Assembly (NCBI GenBank): GCA_021613535.1
Contig: CP075495.1
Coordinates: 10,912,001-10,976,000 of the forward strand
Source: Adineta vaga
Taxonomy: Eukaryota > Rotifera
Direction of reading: 5' to 3'
Length of the DNA: 64,000 nt
Under the pieces are notes generated by a model. That model made no database searches. It saw nothing but the letters and a program-made list of their open reading frames with translations, and was not told where the DNA came from. A program made the translations under genes and the position numbers. Positions 12,271-25,266 of the stretch are shown piece by piece. Position 1 is the stretch's first letter; every line of letters starts with the position of its first letter.

Positions 12271-13907
12271 TCTAACTATGTGCACACAACAACAAAAAAA
12301 GAAAAACTACGACAGCTGACGTTTGAGACTGTCATTTGGAGAAAGTAATGGTCTTTAGCGTACGTTTGTTAACGTCTACAATGATGTGCGTGTATATATG
12401 ATGAAATCAATGCATTCTTTTATTGTATGTATGTGTATGTGTGTCTTTGTTTGACTCTTCACACATGTTGTTGATCGATCCATTCGTCGATAAAAGCAAT
12501 AGAATAGACTTTCAAACATGTCAAAATTGATTTTTAATGGATATGTGCCATTTTGTCTTTTGTCAACAAAAGTTTTCTATCAATACAAATTGTTTTCTTC
12601 TATTCCATTTCTCATTCATTTTTTTTTTTGTTAGAAAGAGAACATTTTGAAATGACAGTTATATATTACATATTGTCTATACCATTAAACATGATCGATG
12701 CAGAAAAGAAATTGGCTCCTCTCATGGTCAAAACTGCTTTTATTCGATGATTTTAAAGTACTTCAAATTTATAAAACATCTGTTTATAAAAGATTTCAAG
12801 TATCTATTATTCACTTCTATATATCGGTCTTGTTGGCTGTGAAGAGTACAACCTTAATGAATTATTAGATTCTCTTCGACAAAAAAAGATTTTGTTTTCT
12901 GTGTGTCTAGTTTTTAATCGCCCTTTTTTTCCACATATATAAGCAAAAATAGAATCATCAAGAACGACAAGTTACACACAAGAAGAGAGTGCGAGAGAAA
13001 GAAACAAAAGAATGAACATGATATATCATACATCAACGTGAAAAAAACCGAGCGAAAGACACACAGAAAAAAAAAAAGATAATCATAGTTTTAGAAAAAG
13101 AGAAAAATATATAGATTTCAAAGATAGTCTTGTGTTAAAGAAGGATCATCACCAGGCATAGAGTACGTAGAAAGGAACGATACTATTTAAGAAGAAACAA
13201 CACTAGTCGTCATGAAGTACACACACACACACACGAATATATAGAAAAAGAAACTGTCAAGGCTTTTTTCCAAGAGAAAATACCGCATCAAAAGTGGTAT
13301 TGCGTCTGCTTTCAATAAAGGAATGTCAAGAGTTCAACAAACAAAAAAAAATTGACACTGATCTTTGTGATGTATATAGATATATAAAAATAATTAAGGC
13401 AAAGAGAAAAAAAACGGTCGTAATAATAGTAATGATGTTCTAATAAACAAACAAAAATGATGAAACAAACAAACGAACAGAGAACAAGAACAATAAACGT
13501 AATCAGATTTTTTTTGTTTGAAAAACTTTATGTAATTTTTTTGGCGAGAGAGAGAGAGGGAAAAGAGGATTTCTTTCATTGGATTTTATAAGTTTTTTTT
13601 TCGAACTTTTATGATAAAGAAATTTCTTTGAGAAAAATCATTATCATGTTTTCTATCTTAATAACAACGAAAAAAAAACTAACTATGTCTTTTTTTTTCG
13701 ATTTTTGTTTCGTTATACATATATTTATATATATATATATATCAGAAGATTTGATTGAATAGAACAGGTAGGATGTATTTATCTTGAGTATTTCACAAAA
13801 GGAAGAAGAAGAAGATGAAAACAAATAAAGACGAAGATTAGATTCTCTTTTGAAACAAAATACTTGGGCTGATATTTGCAGAATGAAAGAAAATATGTTA
13901 CTTGTAT
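12271..13907. other. Intergenic, convergent K2P and TENT5 3' regions
   Basis: 1.6 kb without a supported exon. It contains an AC repeat near 13219-13234, an AT repeat at about 13719-13742 and many A- and T-tracts. Short open frames here have no recognisable composition or motif. Confidence 0.45.
13719..13742. repeat. (AT)n tract
   Basis: Alternating AT dinucleotides in the 3' flank of the TENT5 gene. Confidence 0.7.
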
Positions 13908-16702
13908 TCACGATGGATGTCGTCGTTGATATTGACTTGAATAAGTACGAACTCCTTGATGATATGATGTCGAATTATTCGTTGATTGTCGTTGATTATT
14001 ATTATGTCGATAATGTTGATTATAGTGTCGTTGATTATTTGTATTATGACGGAAATTTTTGTAGGAAATCGATGAAGAACTCGATGGTGATGACTGAAAT
14101 AATATATATTCAAATTAATTATTAACGTTTATCAAAAAACAAAAACAAAAAGTATCGAAGGAGTTGGATAGAATATTGAATAGGATGGAAGTTGCCGGAA
14201 AGAAATTATCTGATTTGAATAGAATTAGATTGATTATGAAAGTCAAAATTTTGATATTTTCAATTTATAATTTGTTTAGAAAGTTAACCATTAAATGTAC
14301 GTACTGATCGACTGGAATTTGATGATGAACTGGAACAATGCTGAATATGATGTTGGTGATGTTGGTGATGATGGTGATAGTTATGATGATAATTGTGATT
14401 TTGATACGAATGATATTGCTGTTGATGTTGATGATCTCCAATGAATAAATATTCATATTTATAATGATAAAACTGTTTAAGTTGTTCGATCATCATTAAA
14501 GTTGCTTCCTTATCATGATGTGTCAAACACACTGTACTTTGTTGAATAACTGTTGATAAATTATCAAAAAATAATAAACAAAGCCGAACATTATTTACAG
14601 TATTTTGATCATCAGATGATGTCGAATTTGGATGTTGTGTAGATGAATTCATTGACTGTTCATTATTCGTTACTGGTAGTAATAAAATATGTGTTGAAAC
14701 ATATAATGTAATAACATGAACTTGCTCATGTATACTTTTATAATCAATAAAAAATCTTGAACACATATACAATTGCATGCGAAACATATCTGTTTGATCA
14801 TAAACTGTATAGTTTTGTGCTAATAAATAACAATATTTCTATTCAACAAAAAACACAATTATTAAGTTTCTTTGTTTATAGAAAAAGAAAAGAATTTTAC
14901 CAATAAACCTCCACCGCGCATGGTTTCTGGTGCAAAAGTTGCAATTAATTTTTTACATAAATGATCGAGTGCTTGTTGTAAATCAGTATAGACTGAATAG
15001 ACTTCAATAAGTGCTGGAGAAGAAGATGGAATATCAATGGCAATAATAGTTGCTGGACTTGCGGGTGCACTAGTAGGATCAACTGGTGTACCAAAGACTT
15101 GATCGTCATCTTCATTAACTGAATCATCAGCATCAGAAACAATTCCATCATCAATATCATCATTTACTGAAAGTGAAACTGAAGTGTAGAATCACTTGGC
15201 TCATCATTTAATGTTGATACGGATGCTTTTGAAAGACGTGAACGAGATTCACGAATAGCTAAAAGAAAAATAAGATTCTATATATTCAAGTTAAATTTTA
15301 ATTAAAATAGTATCCAGCACCATCCACGTATTCTTCTATATTCTATAGTATATATTTGGATACTCTCTTCTTGTTTATTTCAAATATGTCATTTGAAAAC
15401 ACGAAACAATGAAAAGGCAATGATCCTTTCTTTCTAGATTACAGTCATTCGAGGAAAGAGAACGTCTACAATGCATATCATTTATAAATATCAAACAATG
15501 ATTGATAGCACATAAGACACGATATGTATCGATTGTACTTGATTTACAAACTTAAAATATATCGAATGCTAAATAACGAAAAAAACTTCGAACTTTAGTT
15601 GATTAATATGATAACGTGATAAGTATCAATATGTACACAGGTTTTCCTCGACTCAAACTATTCTCTTGAAGATTCGAACTTGTCTATCATAAATTAATCA
15701 CTTACAGTTATTATTGTGATTATTCAACGTAGCAATCGTAGTAATTGTTGCAAGTGTTTGAAATTCTCGATTATTTTCATGTTCAAGTGTATTAGGTGAT
15801 GATGATGGTGTAAAAAATCCGAAATGTAATGGACTTGTACTTGTCGATTGAAGATTAGAATTTTCAGTATTTCGTTTTATTTCACAGTTATCTTCTTGAT
15901 CATCACGTTCTTTTTTAATTATTGTTAAACCATTGATTGCACCAATCACTAAACTTTTCGTTTTAATTGTTTTTGTTATTGATGATATAGATGGACATTT
16001 ATAACCATGTGATAAATGCCGATTTAATTGATTATTATCCTGTTTGTCATATAATAACGGTTCAAGATTAATTTGAAATGAATCAACACTAAATTGCCAT
16101 TGACGTTTCAAATGTTCAACAAATTTCAGTTCAAGATTTTGTCCACAATGATTTTGTAAAGATAATAATGCCCAAGAATCTTGTTCCGATGAAATTTTGA
16201 TATTTTTATTTGTATATGTATCGAGAACAGTGGATAAATAATGATGGGTATATTGCTGTTCAGATGACATCGTATTTGTAATATGTTCAATTAAACATGA
16301 ACAAATAATATATTTGATAATTGTCCACACATTACATGAATATGGTTGATTATTTGAAGAAAATAATGTTGTTTTCTGTTCCGAAGATAGAGACGTATTT
16401 ATATGAATAATAATATCAACATCACGATATGAAAAATTTGAATCATTTACAAGAACATAAGATGCAGCCCCGCCATTTAAACGTATATATGTAATATCAA
16501 TTGAATGTTCTTTTAATTTCCATAAGATTTGTCGAAGGAAATGTCGTGGTGTTAAATTTAATGTTGGAAATGTTGATGGTAATGATGAACAAATTGGAAT
16601 TGAACGATCTAAGACATGTTTTAATTTTTCAATTTGTTCACAAGTTAAATAAACTTTCGAAGAATTATTATTGGAATTTAAAGAAATATTTGATACATGC
16701 AT
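13908..16702 (-). CDS. TENT5 (FAM46) non-canonical poly(A) polymerase
   Basis: Exons read 16702-15706, 15258-14901, 14838-14305 and 14093-13908, about 680 residues. The nucleotidyltransferase core is clear: [18 protein letters not shown] with the two metal-binding Asp, [34 protein letters not shown] with MRGGGLLKYCYLL, and [10 protein letters not shown], later [13 protein letters not shown]5 enzymes add poly(A) to mRNAs, often those of secreted proteins. About 150 low-complexity residues interrupt the core after SVDSFQ. The C-terminus is a His/Gln-rich then Asn/Ser/Arg-rich tail. The last exon is inferred from a GTACGT donor at 14304 and a TTTCAG acceptor; otherwise the protein ends at 14284. 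Within exon 2 the frame changes near 15160-15190, needing either an intron of 17 or 29 bp or an indel. Intron 1 is unusually long (447 bp). Confidence 0.85.
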
Positions 16703-17534
16703 AGTTAGTTTTCTTTTCGTCGATGGCTTTTGTCTTTAATTTCTAAAAGAAAAAGGCAAAATATATCTAGGTAAATAAATGGGATGAGATGATTTTAATC
16801 ATTTTTTAAATATAGTTCTTTATATGTATATGTATATCTAACTGTACAAAATGAATGATAATGCTGACGAATGTAATAAAGAATAGTAAGAAGAAAACGA
16901 GAAAAGGAGAAGGTTTGTCTTTCAGTCACGCGCGTGTTCTGCCCATTTTTCTCTCCCTTATACATTCGTTATTTTATTTATAGACGAAGAAAGAAAAGAA
17001 CGAAGAAAGGCAAAAAATAGAAAGAAAAGTAAAAATAATAATAATAATAATAATAACATCAACAACAACAATAATTAAAGAAACTAAAGAATTTCGATGA
17101 AATTTTTCTATTAAATTAAAAGAATAGAATAGAAAAAGTATGATAAGATTTATATCAAGATGAAATAGAACAAAGTGACATCTGAAAATTTTCGAAAATT
17201 GACATAGCGCGACCTCCTATAGTCCTTATTTGATTTTCGAGATTCTATAATATCGTTCACAATAGATGATCTGAGAGAAACAAACAAAATAAGCTTTCAA
17301 ATTTTCTGTTTTCCTAGGATTTATTTCAATACAAATTATAGAATCATGTGTATGCGTTTTTTTTCTTTCTGTTTACCTTTACCTAAAAATAACTAGTACT
17401 ACATATTTTTACTAAAGATAACAATGAAAGATATTTCTTTTCATATACTTCATTCTATGATTTATATTTAAAACGAAAAAAAAGATTCTTCTACAGGATA
17501 ATTTTAAGCTAGTTATCAATAAATGATGAAAATA
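16703..17534. other. Intergenic, TENT5 upstream region
   Basis: 832 bp holding an ATA trinucleotide repeat (about 17034-17057), GAAAGAAAG-like purine runs and a CACGCGCGTG palindromic patch near 16926. No exon is seen. Confidence 0.45.
17034..17057. repeat. (AAT)n microsatellite
   Basis: Eight or so AAT units in the TENT5 upstream region. Confidence 0.85.
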
Positions 17535-18080
17535 TTAATCATCTCGTGTTAAACGTATAATTAAATCTTTAAAATTCGGAAATTTTTTAATCAGTTCAGA
17601 TCTTTTAGCTAAATCATAATCATGATAATCGAATCCTGGTGTACAAGTACAACCACATAATGTATAATCATCTTTTTGATTGTTAACATTTGTTGAAAGA
17701 ATTTCTGCAGCAAACCATACGCCATGTGAAATAAGAATTTGTGGACGAGCTTCAATATTTTCATTTAAATCATTACTAAGAATATATTTAATATGAGAAG
17801 ATTTCTCTTCATCCAAGACATGAATAATTAATGGTAGACCTCGGTAAAAATGCCACATTTCGTCGGCTTTTATACGATGAAAATGGCTTATTGGTGAATC
17901 TATTACATTTAATAAATAATAAATGGCTGTTGAACATGATCTTGATTGTTTATCAAAACGTTCGAGTTGACATTCGTCATCACTTCGATATGTTTCGGCA
18001 TAAAAACCACCTTCTGGATGTGGTTTTAGATTTAATATTTTCATCCAATCATTTGTTTGTTGTTGAGTAGATTCATCCAT
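17535..18080 (-). CDS. DUF985 / cupin-superfamily protein
   Basis: A single exon of 181 residues from the ATG at 18080. It matches the DUF985 (Cupin_5) family from end to end: LNLKPHPEGGFYAETYRS, STAIYYLLN, FHRIKADEMWHFYRG, LIIHVLDE, LISHGVWFAAE and CTCTPGFDYHDYDLAKR. The family adopts a single cupin barrel; members occur in bacteria, fungi and animals, and the substrate is unknown. The frame is open upstream to another ATG at 18233 that would add 51 very hydrophobic residues. Homologues begin close to the PHPEGG motif, so I take 18080, but a signal-anchored form cannot be excluded. Family assignment is firm; the biological role is not known. Confidence 0.88.
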   Translation of the reverse strand: MDESTQQQTNDWMKILNLKPHPEGGFYAETYRSDDECQLERFDKQSRSCSTAIYYLLNVIDSPISHFHRIKADEMWHFYRGLPLIIHVLDEEKSSHIKYILSNDLNENIEARPQILISHGVWFAAEILSTNVNNQKDDYTLCGCTCTPGFDYHDYDLAKRSELIKKFPNFKDLIIRLTRDD

Positions 18081-20093
18081 CGTGATCAGCAATATAACTG
18101 GATGTAAATAAAGGTAAATAGCAAATACAAATAATAATAACTGCGTAATAAATCTATGTGATAGCCTTTTATTTCTGAATAGGCAAGAGACGAGAAGAGA
18201 AGAGAAGAGAAAAAAAATGAAAGAATGCTTCATTTTATTTTACGATTTCGAGAAAAAAATAAATTACATCGGATATAATCTTGAATTTTTACGAAATGAA
18301 ACAAATGAAAGTAAATTTTTCTTACCTAAATTGAAAAAACTTCACTAATCATTGACCGTAATGGTAATTTCTAGCAGTAAAATAGAATGATAAACGATAC
18401 TTATTATTATGACGATGAAATGAGAGAGTATAAATTAAGAATAGAACGTCTTTGCAAGTAAAAAAGAAAGCCCAAGAATGAGAAAATGAAGAGCATGAGA
18501 GAAAAAAACAGAGATACAAATATAGAAAAAAAATGAGAGGGAAGTACGTGTTAGTACTTCAGTTGCTGTGCGTTTGCATGCATCTATTGTTACTGAATGA
18601 AGTTAGAATAGGAAAAAAACAACGACTAAAAGAAGAAGATTTGTGCTAATAGTGACATGTGCGTGTTTAAAAAAGAAAACTCGAAAAAACAACCAGTGAT
18701 GAGAATGTCTAATAGCAGAAAAAACAAGAAGAATAAAATAAGACATTGAATATCGGATCAGACAAGATAGAAGAATAGAATCGATTAAGAAATACTTTGT
18801 TTTTCTTCTTTGACACCGTATAAAAAAAATTCATTTCTTTTCATATTAACAAATCATTTGCCGTAGAGTAATCTTATTATATTGAATAAATAATAAGAAG
18901 ATTCTTTATCATAATAATCTACATATCATTGTGACCTAAATTTTCAGAATCTTCTTATATAATATAAATCGATTGTGTGCAATATTTCTATCAAATTATT
19001 TCTATTTATAAACATGTAAAATGATCCGTTTTTCATTGACAGGCATATCTTTATCAACATTTTCTATTCATATAGATTACAGGCTATACATATATAGAAA
19101 TTAGTTCCATTTTGATTTTCTCGTTCGATTCATATAAATTAGCAAATGGAAAGAAAAACGTTTGCTTGTATTGATTCAATGAATCGATGTATTTCAACAT
19201 GAAACATGATCATATAAGTTACATGTCAACCTTCGATGAAGATTAAAGTAAAGCTGATACCTTTGAGAGTCTTTTCTTTTCTATATACTCTTTAGTTCAA
19301 TCTGATTATCATATTTAAAGAGAAAAACTTTCTTCTGGATTAAATGTTTTAAATTCAATGAACGAAATGTCAAAATTTGAACAAATTAATCCTCGATTGA
19401 ATGAAATGGAAATTGTATCTTCATTCTTCAATATAATCCATCTATATATACATACATATCAAAAGAAACATACGGGTCATTATATAGCTAAGCTGTTCGT
19501 TCAAATTCTTTGAATAATAACATCTACACATATATGTACACATATATAGGTAGATAAAAACACAAAGCAAAGATCAGCAATAGTGCGAAAAGGTGAACAA
19601 TCGTGTCATCGGATGGATATGTCAACTAGGAAGAAAAGAAATTGAACGGGAAGGTAGTAGTGAGTGGGGATTAACTAGTAAGGATATTGCCTCCCAACGA
19701 ACACACGTACGAGAAAGGAAAAAAGAAAGAAAAACGTCGCCGCCCTGAGTTTACTTACCTCATTGCATAAGATCCTCTTCCTTTATTTTCTTCATACTCA
19801 ACATAGTTTTATCCTCGTAAATACAATTAAATAACATTCGGTTTTTTTTTCTTTCGTTTTCTTATTCATTCTACAGAATTTCAATTAAGTAACAACTCTA
19901 CTGATCGATAGCGAAGAAGTATTTCAATTATTGACAAATAGCATAGAGCGTGAAAGAGAAAGAGTGAGTGGGAAAAAAAACAATAAAGAATTTAAGAAGA
20001 GATCAACATAGTTTTGTGTGATTGAATAATCGCACATTGATTTTTATCCTATTAACCAGTTGTGGCCCATGGCAGCATCATCTGTGAGAGGAC
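18081..20093. other. Long intergenic region between divergent cupin and MMP genes
   Basis: 2 kb with no exon that I can support. It is AT-rich and carries short TATATA runs near 19440-19560. It must contain the promoters of both flanking genes. Confidence 0.45.
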
Positions 20094-22324
20094 ATGCGTT
20101 TCGTCGTGTCGTCCGATTGTCTTCTTTTTCTTCTTATCTGTTGTTTATTACAACAATTACATGTTTGTTTAATACTTGTTAATAATAATAATAATAATTA
20201 TAATTATAATATTACAAATAATAATCGTTTATTCTATGCAAAAGTAACTCATCTTATTATTTTCTAGTTCGATATTTTGTCTCTATTAAATTTTATTTAG
20301 GAATTTTTACTTCGTTTTGGTTATATAAAAACAAATGATACCTCTTTATATATATCACCATCGGCTGTACGATCCTTTCAACGTTTTGTTGGTTTGAATC
20401 GAACAGGTCTTATCGATGAATTAACTTGGCAAAAGATGCGTGAACCTCGTTGTGGTAATAAAGATCTTCGACGTATTCAAAGAAGAAAACGCTATATTCT
20501 TCAAGGTAAACAAAGAAACCTATCATTGCTCTATCTAATTGAATTTCTTCAGGAAGCCGTTGGCCAGCTAATGAACCATTAACATTTCGTATTGTAAAAT
20601 ATCCTACAACCTTTCCACAACAATTTGTTGATACTGAATTAACAAAAGCTCTAAAACTATGGAGTAGTTCTTCAAGTCTGGAATTTGAACACCGAAAAAT
20701 AAAAAAACCAAATGAATTTAATATGAATCATCTTGATCGAAAAACAGATATTCGAATATCATTTGAAATTGGTGATCATGGTGATACAGAACCATTCGAT
20801 GGACCAGGTAATGTACTTGGCCATGCTTTCTTTCCTCAATACGGTGGTGATGCTCATTTCGATAATGATGAATATTGGACAACAAAAAGTAAATTTATGA
20901 CTCATATAATATCTATCATGATTGCAAGGAATGTTTACATAGGTACGGAAGGTGTAAATCTTTTTCAAGTTGCAGCACATGAATTTGGACATTCATTAGG
21001 ATTAGAACATTCAAATAAACCTGAAGCAATTATGGCTCCATGTATGTATATCATTAATATTTACTATTTGTAAGAACAAAAGTTGGAGAATTTCTTTTTG
21101 TTTCAAAGTTTTCAAAGGTTATACACAGAATTTTTCATTACAAGAAGATGACATTCGAGCTATTCAAGCATTATATGGTATGTGATTACAGAAACGAATA
21201 TGAAATAGAACTGTAAATTATGTAGGAGGAAAACCATCGAAATCATTTTCGTCACCTTTATCTAACAATATCGAAACTTTTCAAGCCGTTGCAAAACAAA
21301 TGGCTCCATCTGTAAAATCATCAACTAAAATTTCACCTCTATGTCTTGATCCCAAATTTGATGCGATTATTATCATTGATGATGACACATATATCTTAAA
21401 AGGTCTACATATTTTGTTTTAAATGAATCGTATTCAAAACAAATTTCTTTTCTGTCATAGATGATTTAGTCTATCGTCGTTCGAAACTTTCAATGGATCA
21501 TGATTATCCTAAACCAATTCGTGATGTATTTGGTCGTTGGGAAGGTGGAATATGGCAAACATTACCAGATCATATTGATACGGCATTAATATGGCCTAAT
21601 CAACAAATTTTCTTCTTCAAAGTAAATCTTATCTATTTAATTTTAATACGAAAATCTTTTCTTTTTTTCAGGGAAAACATTATTGGAAAACAATTCGTTT
21701 TCAATTACAAGCGGGTTATCCACGTTTAATTAGTGATGGTTTTCGTGGTCTTGATGAACAACATTTTTTTACAGGCCATCTTGATGCAGCATTCGTTTAT
21801 AGTGGTGATAATCACACTTATTTCATCAAAGATGCTATGGTATGGCGTTTGAATATGAACATAGAATATGTCAGTTCAATTGAAATGGATTATCCTCAAT
21901 TTGTTTCGCGTTGGTTACGTATTGGAGAGAAAATAACGGGTGCATTACAATGGATTAACGGTCGAACTTATTTCTTTTCGTATCAAAACTATTATCGATA
22001 TGATCATATCAATCATCAGGTAGAAACAGATTTGATATTCATTTTGAATTTCATCTTTTTATTTCAACAAAGATTGAAGATTCCTATCCGATGTATCCAC
22101 GTCCAATATCTGAATGGTGGCTTCAATGTGAACAAGCACTAGTGGCTACAACGTCAACAGATCATCCATATCTTTCACGATGGAAACGATCAGCAATTAT
22201 ATATGAATCCAATTTAACGAATATAAATGGTATCAATTGGAATAATGGACGAAAAAAAAGCGAAGAAAATTTCTTTCTGATTAACATTCTAATATTTATC
22301 ATTATCATCACATATTATCTGTGA
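20094..22324 (+). CDS. Matrix metalloproteinase, furin-activated and probably membrane-anchored
   Basis: Nine exons (20094-20243, 20301-20505, 20553-20888, 20943-21041, 21109-21177, 21226-21402, 21461-21621, 21672-22019, 22073-22324) give about 598 residues. Order: hydrophobic signal; peptidoglycan-binding-like prodomain (EFLLRFGYI); cysteine switch PRCGNKD; a basic RRKR that fits a furin site; catalytic domain with GDAHFDNDEYW, HEFGHSLGLEH as zinc site and the Met-turn IMAPF; then a hemopexin domain starting CLDPKFDAI. The last ~17 residues are almost all hydrophobic, as in GPI-anchored or single-pass MT-MMPs. Such enzymes cleave extracellular matrix at the cell surface. Another ATG (20070, another frame) lies just upstream and hits a stop, so 20094 is chosen because it joins in phase. 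Intron 3 is 54 bp, divisible by three and stop-free. Confidence 0.93.
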
Positions 22325-23226
22325 TAAATAACCATATCTAGAAATTTTATTTTTTGCGTGTAATTAGATTCGTCTATTAAATAGCATTGATAACGAAAAA
22401 TAGATTTATTTATGTTGCTGTTGATGAAAATAGACTTGTTGTGTCTTCTTCTTCTTCTTCTTCTTGTTAGAATATCATGCGTTGTCGTCGTCGTCGTCTT
22501 TTCCCCCCTGTTATGTAAGCAATGAGCTGTGACGCAATTCTTTTTTGTCTGCATAGAAAAAGAAAATTTAAATTTGTTAATAAGCATTCAAATATACATA
22601 AAAACCTTATCATTATACGTGGAAGACAAACTACACATACTCTTGTTTTGTTTATAAATCAAGTAGAGGACAGAAAGGTGTTTTTCTAATTATTGAAGAC
22701 AACACCAAGGCTAGCTGTGATGTCACAATCACAATACATAAACACAGATAAATTATAATTCGTTTTATTGTTTTAATCTTATTTTACGTCGTAAAAAAAA
22801 TTGTTTTTTTATTTTGTTTTCTTTTGTTTCTTGTCGAGATTAGAAATCTGTTAATTTGATAAGAGGATTTTCTTTCTAAGTTACGGTTGAATAAATGTTA
22901 GGTTAACTTTTCTTTGTTAACGACGAATACTTCAGGTGAAGGATAGAAATGAGCCTTTAATAAATAAGAAAAAAAGGGCAAGGTAAGGTTTTATCGGTGT
23001 GAATACATACGATGAAGAGATATTCATCAATTAACAGTATATAGTGAATGATATTAACAACCTTGAAAAGAAAAAAAAAGGACTATTATCATCGGTTTCT
23101 TTTTCTCTCGTCGAGCATATTCGATTATCTAATGGAGTATAAAAAGCGATGTTTACCATGAGAAAGACACAATTTTTCTGAAGCTGCTTGGTTTCGAGGT
23201 TTTTTGTTTGTTTCTAAAGTTTCACC
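22325..23226. other. Intergenic with trinucleotide repeats
   Basis: 902 bp with a CTT repeat (about 22446-22466), a CGT repeat (about 22482-22498) and several A-tracts. No exon is seen. The 3' end should carry the promoter of the proline-rich gene at 23227. Confidence 0.5.
22446..22498. repeat. (CTT)n and (GTC)n microsatellites
   Basis: Two short trinucleotide runs separated by about 15 bp in the 3' flank of the MMP gene. Confidence 0.8.
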
Positions 23227-24009
23227 ATGGTTGCTATCGAACGTAAAAAATCTGCATATCCATCAGTTCATCTTCAAGAAATGCTGAAACTTGCTCAGAA
23301 ACCAGCACCATTAGCAACACCTACACAATATACTAGTACAATAGTGAATGATCCTGTTGCAACTGTTATGAATGGTGATTTTTCTCAACGAATTTTACCA
23401 TCACAATTTGGTCTTGCTGATGATCCATCATTACAATTCAAAACACCTGGTGGTGGTTTCGTTCAAGTTTTTGGTCCATTGAAAACATCAGACAATGATA
23501 GATTCTTTCATGATCCTAATCCAGTAATCATTCAAAAGAAATCTCAACCAATAACATATATACAAAAGATTAATTTAGCATATTATAAACCACCAGCACC
23601 ACCAGCTCCTGGTCCAGTGATTATTAAAGAGGTTGATATCTATTCACAAATTCCTTAGATTTATCTGCTCTGAAATGAACATTTTTTCAGGTTCGTCCAC
23701 CTCCTGCACCGATTCCACCACCACTTTTCGTTCGCATTCAACCGCCACCACCGCAAGAACAGGCACCAATCATTATACGTGAAGCTCCACCACCACCACC
23801 GAAACGTATTCCAGTAAATATTTCTATATAATCTTCTTTATCTAAACGTTAAGTGTATAATTTTCTTTCAGACAACTTTAGTCACGAAAGTCTTACCACA
23901 AACACCAGCTCCACCACCGAATGTTCAAATACGTAATGCACCTGATCAAGCAACCGTACAAAGAACATTACACAGTTTGGGTTTAACATCGTACCAAACA
24001 CAAAAATAA
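23227..24009 (+). CDS. Small proline-rich protein with VIIKE/IIIRE motifs
   Basis: Exons 23227-23631, 23691-23813 and 23872-24009 give 221 residues. The first ~110 residues are mixed composition, with FKTPGGGFVQVFGP. Then come proline blocks ending in hydrophobic signatures: PPAPGPVIIKE, PPPLFVRIQPPPP, PIIIREAPPPPP and TTLVTKVLPQTPAPPP. The order and spacing match the C-terminal part of the larger gene at 2.2-4.6 kb, and both genes have an intron immediately after the PGPxIIxE motif, so the two are paralogous. The first intron uses the donor GTTGAT, chosen because reading on meets a stop within 10 codons. No known domain, signal peptide or membrane segment is visible. Function unknown. Confidence 0.82.
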
Positions 24010-25266
24010 CGCAAATATCTTACAATTAGAAACTCTTCTCTTTATTTTTAATATAACAAGTGTATGATCCGTGTAGATGTTTATTTTCTTTTCTATTTTT
24101 ATATGTATGCTCTCTTGAAATTTCTTTCACGGTGGCTTGTGCGAGTATGTATTCAATCCATATCCTCTTGTTCTATCAATTTCTTTTTCTATATACATCT
24201 ACTCCTCTCGTTATGTCATCAAAGTATGAACACATTTCATTTTCTTTGTTTTTGTATGTTTTCATATCTTGTGTTGTTCATTAGGTCAATTTGAGGATAT
24301 CTTTTTTATCGTGGATCATAGATGATTGATGCGATTAAAACAAATGAACGATATGAACCGTGATGTACATGTGACAGCATCAATGTTTAGGAAAAAATAA
24401 ATTAAAGATTAAATATATATATATGCGTTTCACTCTTATCGATAATTTCAATATTAACATGACATAAAATAAACAGAGAGATATACATACAGAAAATATT
24501 TGATGCATTTAAGTTTATAGGTATATAAGTGATTGTACCTGTAGTAGCTACGTAGTATTTCATATGATAACAATAAATAATGATTGATGTTATTGACGAT
24601 TTGTGTAGGTGATATATTGTCAATGACGATATATTTGGGCTTAAGAATATAACGTGAAAAAAACTGTTGTCGAGAAATGATTCAAGTAGTAGCTGTCATG
24701 AGAATATGAATTTTATAATTAGATATACATTTTCGAAAGTAGTAAATTTTCGATTTTATTATACGAAACATCATCATTCGATCAGATCAATTGGAAAAAT
24801 AACTTCGTACTTGTCTAACTTTATCATATTCTGTTGTTCGATCAACAAAAAGTTATTCTCTAAGACGAAGACTCAACGATTAAAACAAGCCACGACGATT
24901 AGATTGTAGAATTTCGTGTTGATTAATTTTATAGCAATGATCGGAATGAATATTTTCGAGAGCTCACAAATGTATATATATATAAGAAAAAAAATTGATT
25001 TTCTATCACGAATATTTCGATTGAAAAAAGATGCCGCTATAGATCAATGCTTTGATTTCATATGAATGGTACATTTATCAGTAAATAAGTTCGAAGGTAG
25101 TCAAAAACATATACACATGATGATAAGAGAAAGGCGTGAGAATACCTTGATATTTCATTATAAACAGTCAATAATTAAATATTCGAATAGAAACTTCCTT
25201 CTACATCTTTCATGAATAGTAATGTCGTTTGTATGTATATTTTCTAGATCATTATTCTTCTAAAAG
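24010..25266. other. Intergenic region upstream of the TLDc pair
   Basis: 1.26 kb, AT-rich. Short open frames at 24060-24300 are T-rich and lack coding character. A TTTTCTAG acceptor-like sequence lies about 20 bp before the start at 25267. Confidence 0.45.

Noticed and set aside
13850-14125. Plus-strand open frame rich in D, V and Y
   Set aside because: It is the antisense of the inferred last TENT5 exon, whose Ser/Asn/Arg-rich minus-strand reading with good splice sites explains the composition.
18081-18233. Hydrophobic N-terminal extension of the DUF985 protein
   Set aside because: Homologues begin near the PHPEGG motif, so the extension is more likely translated 5' UTR. Kept only as an alternative start.
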